Part shown: one piece after another, positions 36,551 to 44,904 of the stretch
Layout: each line of letters begins with the position of its first letter
How positions within the stretch are numbered: position 1 is the first letter of the stretch
Origin: Azospirillum sp.
GTDB lineage: Bacteria > Pseudomonadota > Alphaproteobacteria > Azospirillales > Azospirillaceae
Length of the DNA stretch: 64,000 nt
Assembly (NCBI GenBank): GCA_027486405.1
Contig: JAIXPD010000024.1
Coordinates: forward strand, 62,001-126,000
Direction of reading: 5' to 3'
Program-made: the position numbers and the translations under genes
Notes under the pieces: model-generated
Told to the model about the DNA's origin: nothing
The model's input: the letters and a program-made list of their open reading frames with translations, nothing else
Databases searched by the model: none

Positions 36551-36595
36551 CGAAAGGCCCCGCCACCGGGTTGCGATCCGGTGGCGGGGCCTTTT
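36551..36595. terminator. Strong bidirectional intrinsic terminator
   Basis: A perfect 17-bp inverted repeat, AAAGGCCCCGCCACCGG at 36553-36569 and its complement at 36578-36594, lies between the convergent stress gene and ABC ATPase gene. T-runs occur on both sides, so it can serve both strands. Confidence 0.9.
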
Positions 36596-36609
36596 GCGTC
36601 TGTGACCGG

Positions 36610-37347
36610 TCAGATGCTGTAATTGTCGGCGATTTCCAGGCGCAGCTTTTCCACCTGATCGCGGAACACCGATCCGTCGCGCCCGGCGTCGTTCTTCACG
36701 TCGCGCACCACCCGCGCCGGGGTTCCGCCCAGCACGATGATGCGGTCGGCCAGATGCACCGCCTCTTCCAGATCATGGGTGACGAACAGGATGGTTTTGC
36801 CGGTTTCCCGGTGGATCCGCCGCAACTCGTCCTGAAGGTTGTTGCGGGTGATGGCGTCGAGCGCGCCGAACGGCTCGTCCATCAGCAGGATGTCGGGATC
36901 GACCGCCATGGCGCGGGCGATGCCCACGCGCTGGCGCTGCCCGCCCGACAATTCATAGGGCCAGCGGCGGGCGTAGCCGTCCAGCCGCACCAGCTTCAAC
37001 GCCTCTTCGGCCCGGCGCAGCCGGTCGGCGGCGCTGATCGGCAGACCTTCCAGGCCCAGTTGGACGTTTTTCACCACCCGCCGCCAGGGCAACAGGCGGG
37101 CGTCCTGGAACACCAGACCGACCGGGCGATGGGCCGGGCGCTGGTCCTGGTGGATGGTGACGCCGCCGGTCCGGGCCTTGTGCAAGCCCGCCACCACCCG
37201 CAGCAGGGTGGATTTGCCCACGCCCGACGGGCCGACGATGGCAACGAAGCTGCCGCGTTCGACCGACAGGGTGACGTCCACCAGCACCGGCGGCGCGCTG
37301 TCGCCATAGCCGATGGCGACGCCGTTGAGATCGATCACCGCTGCCAT
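36610..37347 (-). CDS. ABC transporter ATPase, nitrate/sulfonate/taurine type
   Basis: The 245-residue ATPase has Walker A GPSGVGKST (about 39-47), Q-loop LVFQDARLLPWRRV, signature LSGGQRQRVGIARAM, Walker B ILLMDEPFGALD and the H-loop VTHDLEEAV. This is the SsuB/TauB/NrtD group, which energises import of sulfonates, taurine, nitrate or similar anions. The start at 37347 overlaps the permease end by 13 bases. The frame stays open upstream through the permease gene, but that part is out of phase with a real gene. Confidence 0.9.
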   Translation of the reverse strand: MAAVIDLNGVAIGYGDSAPPVLVDVTLSVERGSFVAIVGPSGVGKSTLLRVVAGLHKARTGGVTIHQDQRPAHRPVGLVFQDARLLPWRRVVKNVQLGLEGLPISAADRLRRAEEALKLVRLDGYARRWPYELSGGQRQRVGIARAMAVDPDILLMDEPFGALDAITRNNLQDELRRIHRETGKTILFVTHDLEEAVHLADRIIVLGGTPARVVRDVKNDAGRDGSVFRDQVEKLRLEIADNYSI

Positions 37348-38087
37348 GACAACACCCGCGCTTGCACCTGCATGAACAGGAAATCCGACACGCCGTAGAG
37401 CAGCGCGATCGTGACCATGTAGAGAACGACGATGTTGGTCGCCAGCAGGCCGGAGGCTTCCATCATCCGCATGCCCAGGCCGGAGATGCCGAACAGCTCC
37501 GCCGCCACCACGGTCATCCAGCCTTGCCCCAACCCGGCGCGCAGGCCCGACAGGATGCCGGGCAGGGCACCCGGCAGGATGATCTTGAACAGGCGGGGGA
37601 TCAAACCGCCCTGGCCGAAGGCGTGGCCCAGCTCGATCAGATCCTTGTCCACCCCGCGCACGGCGGAATAGCTGGCGTAATAATTGATCCAGAACACCGT
37701 CAGCGCGATCAGGAAGGACGCCGCCCCCTCGCTGACCCCGAACCAGATGATGGCGAAGGGGATCCAGGCGATGGCCGGAATCGGGCGCAGCATGCGCACG
37801 ACCCAGGATTGGAAGGCGTCCCACACCCGCCACAGCGCCGCCGCCGTGCCGAAGGTGACGCCCAGGAAGGTGCCCAGGGCCAGACCGACCGCGTAGTGCG
37901 ACAGGCTGGCCACCACCATTTTTTGCCAAATCCCGCGCTGGACTTCGGCCAGGAAGGCGGTGGGGACCGCGCTGGGGGAGGGCAGCAGCCCGGCGGGAAC
38001 GACGCCGCTGCGCGCCACCGCCTCCCACCCAAACAGGAAGGCGACGACGCCCAGCGCCGACAGGGACAGAGAGGTGCGGGTGTTCAT
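37335..38087 (-). CDS. ABC transporter permease, nitrate/sulfonate/taurine type
   Basis: The 250-residue protein has six hydrophobic segments and the docking loop (ELGHAFGQGGLIPRLFKIIL, a variant EAA motif) of the SsuC/TauC family. MLRPIPAIAWIPFAIIWFG is diagnostic for this group. It lies between the ATPase gene (13-base overlap) and the binding protein (18-base gap), so the three form one operon. Confidence 0.9.
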   Translation of the reverse strand: MNTRTSLSLSALGVVAFLFGWEAVARSGVVPAGLLPSPSAVPTAFLAEVQRGIWQKMVVASLSHYAVGLALGTFLGVTFGTAAALWRVWDAFQSWVVRMLRPIPAIAWIPFAIIWFGVSEGAASFLIALTVFWINYYASYSAVRGVDKDLIELGHAFGQGGLIPRLFKIILPGALPGILSGLRAGLGQGWMTVVAAELFGISGLGMRMMEASGLLATNIVVLYMVTIALLYGVSDFLFMQVQARVLSWQR

Positions 38088-38105
38088 CGCGGGGCCGTGT
38101 CCGGG

Positions 38106-39137
38106 TTACTTGGCAACGGCGGCGTCGTAAAAGCGGAAGTCAAAGGCCTCCGCCACCGGGATGACGCCATCGGCGGAGCCGATTTCCTTGGCGAAGCCCA
38201 TCATCTTTTCCACCGCCGGAACCACGCCGTGCGGATCGGCGACGAACTTCGACCCCGGACCCCGGAAGGCGGCCTCCAGCGTCTTCGGCTCCATCAGGCC
38301 CTTGCCGAGATATTCGTTCACGATCTTGGACGCGGCGGCTGGATCCTTGGCGATCAGATCGACCGCGCGCAGATGGGCCTTGACCAGCGCCTGGATGGCG
38401 TCGGGGTGGTTCTTCAGCACCTCCGCACGGGCCGACACCACGGTCCCGGGCTGGTCGGGGAACATCTGCGCTCCGGTGGCGAGCAGGGTCACGTTCGGGT
38501 CGAGCTGCTGCGTCACCGTCACCGTCGGCTCGCGGATGGTCGCGGCGTCGAGCGCCCCCGCCAACAGGGCTTGCTGAGTCTTTTCGATGCCCATCGGCAC
38601 CAGTTCGACATCGGCGGGATCGACCTTGATGACCTTGAACAACCAATGCTTCAGCACGGTGTCGGGGACCGAACCCGGCGGTTGGGTCCCGATCTTCGGC
38701 TTGCGGCCGGTGTCGGCGGCGAATTTCTTGAAGGTGTCCGGCGTCGGGTTGGCCCCCAGCGCCTTGGCGAAGGCCCCGCGCCCGGCGACGACCATTTCCT
38801 CAACCGCCGAATTGGCGATGACGGCCACGTCCACACCCTTGGTGCGGGCGACCAGAACCGGGGCGACACCGGCGTAGAGCAGATCGATCTGTCCGGCGGC
38901 CATCGCCTGGATGGCGTGCGGGCCGGATTCGAAGCGGGTCAGCTTCAGCGCGATGCCGGCATCCTTCGCCCAGCCCTGGCCATCGACGATGAACAGCGGC
39001 GAGGCGGCGAGAATGGGAATGTAGCCGATTTCCAGCTTCACCGGATCGGCGGCGCGCGAAACACCGGGGGTCAGGGTGGCCAAGGACGCGAGGGCGGCCA
39101 TCGCAACGACGGCGGCGCGGCGGGACATGCGGAGCAT
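38106..39137 (-). CDS. ABC transporter substrate-binding protein, nitrate/sulfonate/taurine type
   Basis: The 343-residue protein has a Sec signal peptide (RRAAVVAMAALASLATL, cleavage after SRA) and the SsuA/TauA/NrtA fold (LEIGYIPILAASPLFIVDGQGW, then AGQIDLLYAGVAPVLVARTKG). The substrate is not fixed. Because it is next to the cys genes and no sulfate transporter lies nearby, an organic sulfur source such as a sulfonate is the best guess. No desulfonating monooxygenase gene is present in the window. The start at 39137 follows GAGGATG. It leads a three-gene operon. Confidence 0.88.
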   Translation of the reverse strand: MLRMSRRAAVVAMAALASLATLTPGVSRAADPVKLEIGYIPILAASPLFIVDGQGWAKDAGIALKLTRFESGPHAIQAMAAGQIDLLYAGVAPVLVARTKGVDVAVIANSAVEEMVVAGRGAFAKALGANPTPDTFKKFAADTGRKPKIGTQPPGSVPDTVLKHWLFKVIKVDPADVELVPMGIEKTQQALLAGALDAATIREPTVTVTQQLDPNVTLLATGAQMFPDQPGTVVSARAEVLKNHPDAIQALVKAHLRAVDLIAKDPAAASKIVNEYLGKGLMEPKTLEAAFRGPGSKFVADPHGVVPAVEKMMGFAKEIGSADGVIPVAEAFDFRFYDAAVAK

Positions 39138-39156
39138 CGGATCATCCTCAACAGGG

Positions 39157-39248
39157 TTCTGTTGTTATTTAGCACAGAATCCCCGAAGCGGAAGACCCAT
39201 TTCAACAGTAGGAGACGAGGGAATTGTGAATTTCACAGGTTGACCTGT
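39157..39248 (-). promoter_or_regulatory. Palindromes upstream of the ABC transporter operon
   Basis: Three dyads lie here: TTCTGT-N11-ACAGAA at 39157-39179; TGTGAATTTCACA at 39225-39237 (perfect, one central base); and ACAGGT-TG-ACCTGT at 39235-39248, overlapping the second by three bases. A minus-strand TAAATA near the first could be a -10. They are candidate operators for regulation of sulfur-source uptake. The regulator is unknown and no regulator gene is adjacent. Confidence 0.4.
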
Positions 39249-39315
39249 TGATTGGCCGGGCGATTTGCGCAGGTTGTATTCGCTGCCCGTTGGTTTGTTT
39301 CCCAGGGGATGATGC

Positions 39316-39356
39316 GCAAAAACACAGCGGGGGAGCGTGAAAACGCTCCCCCGCTG
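39316..39356 (-). terminator. Intrinsic terminator after cysNC
   Basis: A perfect 14-bp stem, CAGCGGGGGAGCGT at 39325-39338 and its complement at 39343-39356, with a GAAA/TTTC tetraloop, is followed on the minus strand by GTGTTTTTGC. It ends the cysH-cysD-cysNC transcript 39 bases after its last stop. Confidence 0.85.
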
Positions 39357-39394
39357 CGCAACGGTCGGGTGGGGTTGGGTTACACCCGGCCGGG

Positions 39395-41263
39395 TCAGAT
39401 GACGTAGGTCAGTTCCTTGCCGGACTTCAGGCTGTTCTTGCCGAACGTCTCGTCCACGTAATCCAGCAGTTGGGCCAACGCCTCGCTGCGGTCCAGGCTG
39501 CCGGTGTCGATGACCAGTTCCGCCGCTTCCGGCGACTCGTAGGGGGCGGACACCCCGGTGAAGTCGGGGATGTCACCGGCCCGCGCCTTTTTGTAGAGGC
39601 CCTTCGGGTCGCGCTCCTCGCACACCGCCAGATCGGCGGAGACGTGGATTTCGTGGAAACGGTCGCCACCGATCACGCGCGCCCGCGCCCGGTCGGCCCG
39701 CAGCGGCGAAATCAGCGAGGCGATGACCAGAACACCGGCGTCGGCGAACAGCTTGGCGGTTTCGGCCACCCGGCGGATGTTTTCCGCCCGATCATCCGGC
39801 GAGAAGCCCAGACCGGCGTTCAGGCCGTTGCGCACGTTGTCGCCGTCCAGAACGAAGGTCTGCCAACCGCGATCGAACAGCGCGCGTTCCAGCGCCATCG
39901 CCAGGGTGGATTTGCCCGCGCCCGACAGGCCGGTCATCCACAGGATGCCGCCCTTGTGGCCGTTGGCCGCCGCGCGCTCGTCCAGGGAGACGGTGTGCGA
40001 AACCTCGGTCAGATTGCTGGCGGCGGCATCCTCCGCCTCGATCACCAGACAGCCGCCGACGACGTCATTGCCGTCGATCAGCACGCCGCGCCCGGTGCGG
40101 GGCAGGTCGCCCGCCAGATCCACCGCGATGGGCGAGCGGGAGCGCAAAACGACCTCCGCCACCTCGTTGCGGTGCACCGCCTTGCCCGGCGTGCTGGACA
40201 GATCCTCCACGTCGATGACCGCCGTGACCTGCTCCACCGTCACCCGGTGTTCGGCGGTGGCGATCTTCAACGTGTAGGTCTTGCCCAGCGCCATCGGCTC
40301 CGACACCAGCCAGAACAGGCGGACGCTGAGCTTGTGGGTCAGGGTCGGCGCGCTGTCCGCGTGGTGGGCGATGTGGCCGCGTTCGGCGAAGATGCGCTTG
40401 TCGAGCGTGACGCCGATGCTCTGGCCCGCCTGGGCGTCCAGCACCGTGTTCGGGTTGTTCCACGCCTCGATGCTGACCACGGTCGCGCTGGCCCCGCCGG
40501 GGGCAAAGCGCAGGGTGTCGCCGACCTTCAGGCGGCCGCTTTCGACACGGCCCGCCAGGATGCGGCGGTCGCCCGGCTTGTAGACGTCCTGCAAGGGGAA
40601 GCGCAGCGGCTGGTCGGGGGAAACCTGCTGACGGCGGAAGCTGTCCAACTGCTCGATCACCGTCGGGCCGAGGTACCACGGGGCCTGATCGGTGCGGGTG
40701 ACGATGTTGTCGCCGTGGCGGGCGGAAATCGGGATCACCGCCTTGGGGAACAGCCCCAGCTCGGCCAGATACTCCTTGATCTCGTGCGCGACGGTTTCAT
40801 AACGCGACTGGGCGAAATCGACGCGGTCCATCTTGTTGATGACCACGGCGACCTGACGCACGCCCAGCAGATGCAGCAGGAAGGCGTGGCGGCGCGATTG
40901 CTCCAGCGCGCCTTCCCCGGCGTCGATCACCAGCAGGGCGGCGTCGGCCTGCGAGGCCCCCGTGACCATGTTCTTGAGGAACTCGGTGTGGCCGGGGGCG
41001 TCGATGATGACGTAGGGGCGCTGCTGGGTCTTGAAATGGATCTGGGTGGTGTCGATGGTGATGCCCTGGTCACGCTCGGCCTGGAGCGCGTCCATGACGA
41101 AGGCCCATTCGAACGGCATGCCGCGCTTGCGGCTCATCTCCTGGACCTGTTCGACCTTGCCGTCGGGCAGGCTGCCGGTGTCGTTCAGCAGACGGCCGAT
41201 CAGGGTGGATTTGCCGTGGTCGACGTGGCCGACGATGACGATGCGAAGCTGTGAATTCGGCAT
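39395..41263 (-). CDS. cysNC: Sulfate adenylyltransferase subunit 1 / adenylylsulfate kinase fusion
   Basis: The 622-residue fusion joins the CysN GTPase (about 1-430), which drives ATP sulfurylase, to the CysC APS kinase (about 440-622), which makes PAPS. GTPase motifs are [21 protein letters not shown] and NKMD; kinase motifs are [26 protein letters not shown] and the [12 protein letters not shown] loop. The start at 41263 is one base after the cysD stop, so the two are coupled. An upstream in-frame extension to 41458 lies inside cysD and is not used. Confidence 0.96.
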   Translation of the reverse strand: MPNSQLRIVIVGHVDHGKSTLIGRLLNDTGSLPDGKVEQVQEMSRKRGMPFEWAFVMDALQAERDQGITIDTTQIHFKTQQRPYVIIDAPGHTEFLKNMVTGASQADAALLVIDAGEGALEQSRRHAFLLHLLGVRQVAVVINKMDRVDFAQSRYETVAHEIKEYLAELGLFPKAVIPISARHGDNIVTRTDQAPWYLGPTVIEQLDSFRRQQVSPDQPLRFPLQDVYKPGDRRILAGRVESGRLKVGDTLRFAPGGASATVVSIEAWNNPNTVLDAQAGQSIGVTLDKRIFAERGHIAHHADSAPTLTHKLSVRLFWLVSEPMALGKTYTLKIATAEHRVTVEQVTAVIDVEDLSSTPGKAVHRNEVAEVVLRSRSPIAVDLAGDLPRTGRGVLIDGNDVVGGCLVIEAEDAAASNLTEVSHTVSLDERAAANGHKGGILWMTGLSGAGKSTLAMALERALFDRGWQTFVLDGDNVRNGLNAGLGFSPDDRAENIRRVAETAKLFADAGVLVIASLISPLRADRARARVIGGDRFHEIHVSADLAVCEERDPKGLYKKARAGDIPDFTGVSAPYESPEAAELVIDTGSLDRSEALAQLLDYVDETFGKNSLKSGKELTYVI

Positions 41264-41264
41264 G

Positions 41265-42062
41265 TTACATGTACCCCACGCTGCGCAGGCGTTCGAAGCT
41301 GTCTTCGGATTCGTTGTCCATCGCCCGGCCGGCGCGTTCGGGAACGCGCGTGACCTGCAACTCCTCGATGATCTCATCAATGGTCGAGGCGGTCGAATCC
41401 ACCGGGAAGGTGATGTTCTTTTCCCCCAGAGAGCGATAGCGCTTGCCGTCGCGGGCAAAATACAGCGGAACGATGGGAATCCCCTCGCGCTTGGAATAGC
41501 GCCAGATGTCCAGTTCGGTCCAGGCCAGCAGCGGATGGATGCGGACGTGGACGCCCTCCGGGAAGCGGGTCTTGTAATGATCCCAGAACTCGGCGGGCTG
41601 GTCCTTCACGTCCCAATCGCCTTCCAGCGAGCGGGGGGAGAACACGCGCTCCTTGGCGCGGGTCGCCTGCTCGTCGCGGCGGATGCCGACCATGATCCCC
41701 TGATAGGCGTTGCCGCGCAGGAGGTTTTTCAAACCTTCCGTCTTGCGGGCGGCGGCGCGGGTCAGCGGCGGCAGGGTCTGGTCCATCTCCTCTTCCGGCG
41801 GGCATTGCTCGACGATCAGGTCGAGATCCCATTCCTTGGTGATGCGGTCGCGGAACTCATAGACTTCCGGCAACTCCATCGCGGTGTCGAGCTGGACGAC
41901 GGGGAAGGGGATGCGGCCAAAGAACGCCTTGCGGCAGAGCCACAGCAGCGCGTTGCTGTCCTTGCCGATCGACCACAGCATGGCGAGTTTGTCGATGCGG
42001 TTGTAGGCTTCGCGAAGGATGTAGATGCTCTGGCTCTCAAGCTGGTCGAGATCGGCGCTCAT
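41265..42062 (-). CDS. cysD: Sulfate adenylyltransferase subunit 2
   Basis: The 265-residue catalytic subunit of ATP sulfurylase makes adenylylsulfate from sulfate and ATP. The PP-loop is [12 protein letters not shown] (about 32-43), and EECPPEEE-like and [17 protein letters not shown] segments are family-typical. The start at 42062 is set by an ATGA overlap with the cysH stop. It works with the GTPase half of the downstream fusion protein. Confidence 0.95.
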   Translation of the reverse strand: MSADLDQLESQSIYILREAYNRIDKLAMLWSIGKDSNALLWLCRKAFFGRIPFPVVQLDTAMELPEVYEFRDRITKEWDLDLIVEQCPPEEEMDQTLPPLTRAAARKTEGLKNLLRGNAYQGIMVGIRRDEQATRAKERVFSPRSLEGDWDVKDQPAEFWDHYKTRFPEGVHVRIHPLLAWTELDIWRYSKREGIPIVPLYFARDGKRYRSLGEKNITFPVDSTASTIDEIIEELQVTRVPERAGRAMDNESEDSFERLRSVGYM

Positions 42063-42760
42063 CGGGCGGTTCCAATCATGGTCATGTGTATGCCGCATTC
42101 GGTTTTGTCGGTCCCGGCCCAACGGCCGGACCGTGGATCGGCACCGGCCGCCACGCGTTCGGTGCAGGTGTAACAGCCGATGGACAGGAACCCGTCGGCT
42201 TCCAGCGGGTGGCGCGGCAGATCGCGCCGGATGAACTCCTCCTCCAGCCGGTCCTTGTCCCAGTTGGCCAACGGGTTGACCTTGATGCGGTCGCCATCGG
42301 CTTCGAACAGGGGCAGGGCGGCGCGGGTCGTGGCCTGGAAACGCTTGCGCCCGGTGATCCAGCCGTCAAAGCCCTCCAGGGCGCGGCTGAGCGGGACGGT
42401 CTTGCGCAGGTTGCAACAGGCGTCGTGGTGTTTGGTGAACAGCATGCCGTCGGGATCGTCGGCGGCCAGATCGGCGGCGGTCGGCCCAACCTCCCGCAGG
42501 TTGGTCAGGCCCAGGCGCGCGACCAGCGTGTCGCGGTAGCGCAGGGTTTCGCCGAACAGCTTGCCGGTGTTGACCAGGATCACCGGGAAATCCGGTGTCA
42601 CCTCGGCGGCCAGCGCCAGAAGCACAGCGGATTCGGTGCCAAACGAAGACACCAGCGCCAGCCGACCGCCCAAAGCCTCGCGAACGGCGGCGAGCAGCGT
42701 CGCGCCCTCCAGCGAGGCGTAACGGTCGGTCAGGTCCTTGATCTGTGTCGTCCTGTCCAT
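42059..42760 (-). CDS. cysH: Adenylylsulfate (APS) reductase, iron-sulfur type
   Basis: The 233-residue enzyme reduces APS to sulfite using thioredoxin. It has the Cys pairs that bind a 4Fe-4S cluster (Cys115-Cys116 and Cys196-x-x-Cys199) and the catalytic ECGIHM motif with Cys222. The cluster Cys set marks APS-type reductases, not the E. coli PAPS type. APS kinase is nevertheless present in cysNC, so PAPS may serve other uses or the reductase may take both. First gene of the leftward operon, read from the AT-rich control region. Confidence 0.93.
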   Translation of the reverse strand: MDRTTQIKDLTDRYASLEGATLLAAVREALGGRLALVSSFGTESAVLLALAAEVTPDFPVILVNTGKLFGETLRYRDTLVARLGLTNLREVGPTAADLAADDPDGMLFTKHHDACCNLRKTVPLSRALEGFDGWITGRKRFQATTRAALPLFEADGDRIKVNPLANWDKDRLEEEFIRRDLPRHPLEADGFLSIGCYTCTERVAAGADPRSGRWAGTDKTECGIHMTMIGTAR

Positions 42761-42778
42761 GGGAAACGCAACCTTCAG

Positions 42779-42925
42779 CCGGTGTTTGCTGTCGATTAAT
42801 CTCTACTTATTAAGTAGATTAACTGATCTGATTTGCACATTAACACCGGATTTATGGGGCTGCAATGGAAATACATTATCTATCTGTTTAATAGGATTGT
42901 GTGGTTAGTGTGAAATGTGTTGATT
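42779..42925. promoter_or_regulatory. AT-rich divergent control region of the sulfur assimilation genes
   Basis: This stretch is far richer in A and T than the rest of the window. It contains the perfect palindrome CTACTTATTAAGTAG (42803-42817, 7-bp arms, one central base), flanked by TTAAT and ATTAA. Further out, CCGGTGTT (42779-42786) and AACACCGG (42842-42849) are an exact inverted pair around it. It should hold the promoters of cysH (leftward) and the siroheme genes (rightward) and an operator for a common sulfur regulator. Clear -35/-10 pairs could not be fixed. Confidence 0.6.
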
Positions 42926-42954
42926 GTCTCCTTCAGGCGCGGCTAAATACAGCC

Positions 42955-43020
42955 ATGGAAGCGAACACCGTCATTTTGCGTGGAATTCCCGGCGTCTCCG
43001 CCCTGCGGGGGGCGCTGTGA
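42955..43020 (+). CDS. Possible 21-codon upstream ORF coupled to the siroheme gene
   Basis: ATG at 42955 opens a 21-residue frame (MEANTVILRGIPGVSALRGA and L) whose TGA stop overlaps the GTG start of the next gene (GTGA). The ribosome site before it is weak and it contains no Cys. It may be a leader peptide that couples translation to the next gene, or chance. No homology is claimed. Confidence 0.3.
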   Translation: MEANTVILRGIPGVSALRGAL

Positions 43021-43574
43021 TTCCGTTGGCGCTTGATCCCGCGCGGGTTCCCATCGCGTTGGCCGGGAACGGCCCCTTGGCGGTGCGGCGCTTGACCCAA
43101 TTGCGCGAGGGCGGCGGCAACCCGCTTGTCTATTCACCGGAACCGGATGGGGAATTGGCTGAACTGGCGGGCGACCGTCTGGTGCGGGCCTTGCCCTTCA
43201 CCGATGATTTGGACGCGGTGCGCGTGTTGTTTGTCATGGGCCTGGATCCGGCTGTGGAAAAGACCCTGGCGGAGATGGCGCGGGCGCGCGGCGTTCTGGT
43301 GAATGTGGAAGACGTTGTTCCCTTGTGTGATTTCCATTCCCCTTCGGTGGTGCGGCGCGGCGATCTGCTGCTGACCGTGTCGACCGGTGGGCGCAGCCCG
43401 ACGCTGGCCAGCCTGGTCCGGCAACGGCTTGAAACCCTGTTCCCGGAGGCGTGGGCGGAGCGGTTGAGCGCGATTGCGGCGCTGCGCGACCGGCTGCGCG
43501 GGGAAAAGGCGTCGATGTCCACCATCGCCAAGGCGACCAAGGATCTGATTGCGCGGGAGGGATGGCTGCCATGA
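43017..43574 (+). CDS. Precorrin-2 dehydrogenase / siroheme synthase N-terminal domain
   Basis: The 185-residue protein matches the NAD-binding half of CysG (Met8p-like), which oxidises precorrin-2 to sirohydrochlorin and can insert iron. VPIALAGNGPLAVRRLTQL is the Rossmann start; VLVNVEDVVPLCDFHSPSVVRRGDLLLTVSTGG is the conserved catalytic region with Asp in CDFHSP. The GTG start at 43017 follows a GGGGGG site. The stop overlaps the methyltransferase start (ATGA). In E. coli both activities are fused in CysG; here they are separate genes. Confidence 0.87.
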   Translation: MIPLALDPARVPIALAGNGPLAVRRLTQLREGGGNPLVYSPEPDGELAELAGDRLVRALPFTDDLDAVRVLFVMGLDPAVEKTLAEMARARGVLVNVEDVVPLCDFHSPSVVRRGDLLLTVSTGGRSPTLASLVRQRLETLFPEAWAERLSAIAALRDRLRGEKASMSTIAKATKDLIAREGWLP

Positions 43575-44446
43575 TCCCGGAGATGATCCCGGTGTTGGGC
43601 GGGGCGGGGCGTTTGGCCCTGCCGGATTTCACCCCCGGCACGGTGTGGTTGGTTGGGGCGGGGCCGGGCGATCCCGGCCTGTTGACTCTGCTGGCGGCCA
43701 AGGCGTTGGCCGACGCCGACGCGGTGGTTTACGACGCGCTGGTCGATCCGGCGATTTTGGAACTGGCCAACCCGGCGGCGCGCCTGATCGATCTGGGCAA
43801 GCGCGCCGGGCGGCCATCGCCAACGCAGGAGGCGATCAACGACCGTTTGGTGGCCCTGGCGCGCGAGGGGCTGCGGGTGCTGCGGCTGAAGGGCGGCGAC
43901 CCGTTCGTGTTCGGGCGTGGCGGCGAGGAGTGCCTTGCGCTGGCCGACGCGGGCATCGCCTTCCGCGTGGTTCCGGGCATCACCGCCGGGATCGGCGGGC
44001 TGGCTTATGCCGGGATCCCGGTGACGCATCGCGGGATGGCGACGACCGCCACCTTCGTCACCGGCCATGACAAATCCGGTGCGCTGCCGGAAAACCTGGA
44101 TTTCGGCGTGCTGGCGGCCTTGCCGGGCGCGCTGGTGTTCTACATGGCGCTCGGCACGCTGGACGAGATCGCGCGCCGTCTGGTCGCGGCGGGGAAGCCG
44201 CCGATGACGCCGGTGGCCATCGTGTCCAGCGCCTCGACCGCCGCGCAAACGGTGATCGAGAGCAATCTTGCCCGTTGCGCGGAGGACGCCGCCCGGTCAC
44301 AACCCAAACGCCCGGCCATCATCGTGGTGGGCGAGGTGGTGCGGCTGCGCGGCTGGATCGCGTCGTTGCAACAGACCGGATCCGCGCGGACCGGACCAGT
44401 GCGGACCGGATGCGCGTCCGAGGCGGCGCGCTCGCTGTGCGCCTGA
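43571..44446 (+). CDS. cobA: Uroporphyrinogen-III C-methyltransferase (SUMT)
   Basis: The 291-residue enzyme methylates uroporphyrinogen III twice to precorrin-2, the branch point to siroheme and cobalamin. Motifs are VWLVGAGPGDPGLLTLLA, VVYDALV, RLKGGDPFVFGRGGEE, and GITHRGMATTATFVTGH-like sequence at about 155-170. The start at 43571 overlaps the previous stop (ATGA) and is 10 bases after GGGAGG. A low-complexity Arg/Thr/Ser tail of about 25 residues follows the domain. It feeds siroheme to CysI. Confidence 0.93.
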   Translation: MIPEMIPVLGGAGRLALPDFTPGTVWLVGAGPGDPGLLTLLAAKALADADAVVYDALVDPAILELANPAARLIDLGKRAGRPSPTQEAINDRLVALAREGLRVLRLKGGDPFVFGRGGEECLALADAGIAFRVVPGITAGIGGLAYAGIPVTHRGMATTATFVTGHDKSGALPENLDFGVLAALPGALVFYMALGTLDEIARRLVAAGKPPMTPVAIVSSASTAAQTVIESNLARCAEDAARSQPKRPAIIVVGEVVRLRGWIASLQQTGSARTGPVRTGCASEAARSLCA

Positions 44447-44509
44447 TGTGTTTGTGAAGCCGTTGTTTGTTTTGAGTTTGATGCACCGCTGATGCGAGGA
44501 GAGCCAGAC

Positions 44510-44821
44510 ATGCCGTCCCCCGATGGAACGCTGCACGCCATCACCGCCAACCGCCTGCGGGACGGCGTTGTCGTCTTTCTGGCGGCGGGCGGCGCGTGGG
44601 TGGAATCCTTCGCCGACGCCGCCCTGCTGACCAAGGCCGAGGCCGAACCCGCGCTGGCCGCCGCCAAGGCCCAGGCGGAAGGCGATCAGTTCGGCGTCGA
44701 TGTCTACGCCTTTGAGGTGGAGCGCGCCGACGGAGCCGCCCAGCCGGTGAAGATGCGCGAGCGCATCCGTGCCCTTGGCCCGTCCGTCCGCCTCGATCTC
44801 GGCAAGCAGGCGGCGGCCTGA
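44510..44821 (+). CDS. DUF2849 domain-containing protein
   Basis: The 103-residue protein has the DUF2849 pattern (ITANRLRDGVVVFLAAGGAWVESF, then VDVYAFEVE). It is almost always next to sulfite reductase genes in alphaproteobacteria, so a role in sulfur assimilation is likely, but its activity is unknown. A GAGGAG site lies nine bases before the ATG at 44510. It is followed by cysI after 83 bases. Confidence 0.8.
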   Translation: MPSPDGTLHAITANRLRDGVVVFLAAGGAWVESFADAALLTKAEAEPALAAAKAQAEGDQFGVDVYAFEVERADGAAQPVKMRERIRALGPSVRLDLGKQAAA

Positions 44822-44904
44822 CCAGCCCTCGTTGCGCTTCCGCCCCCGTCGCGCTTTCTGTTGTGTTCGCGCCCTGACAGCCCCCCGCCCTTGGGAACCG
44901 TGAT

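Noticed and set aside
36610-38028. Reading the ABC ATPase as a fused 472-residue protein
   Set aside because: The extra N-terminal part is an out-of-phase reading of the permease gene, with Arg/Gly-rich nonsense. The true ATPase starts at 37347.
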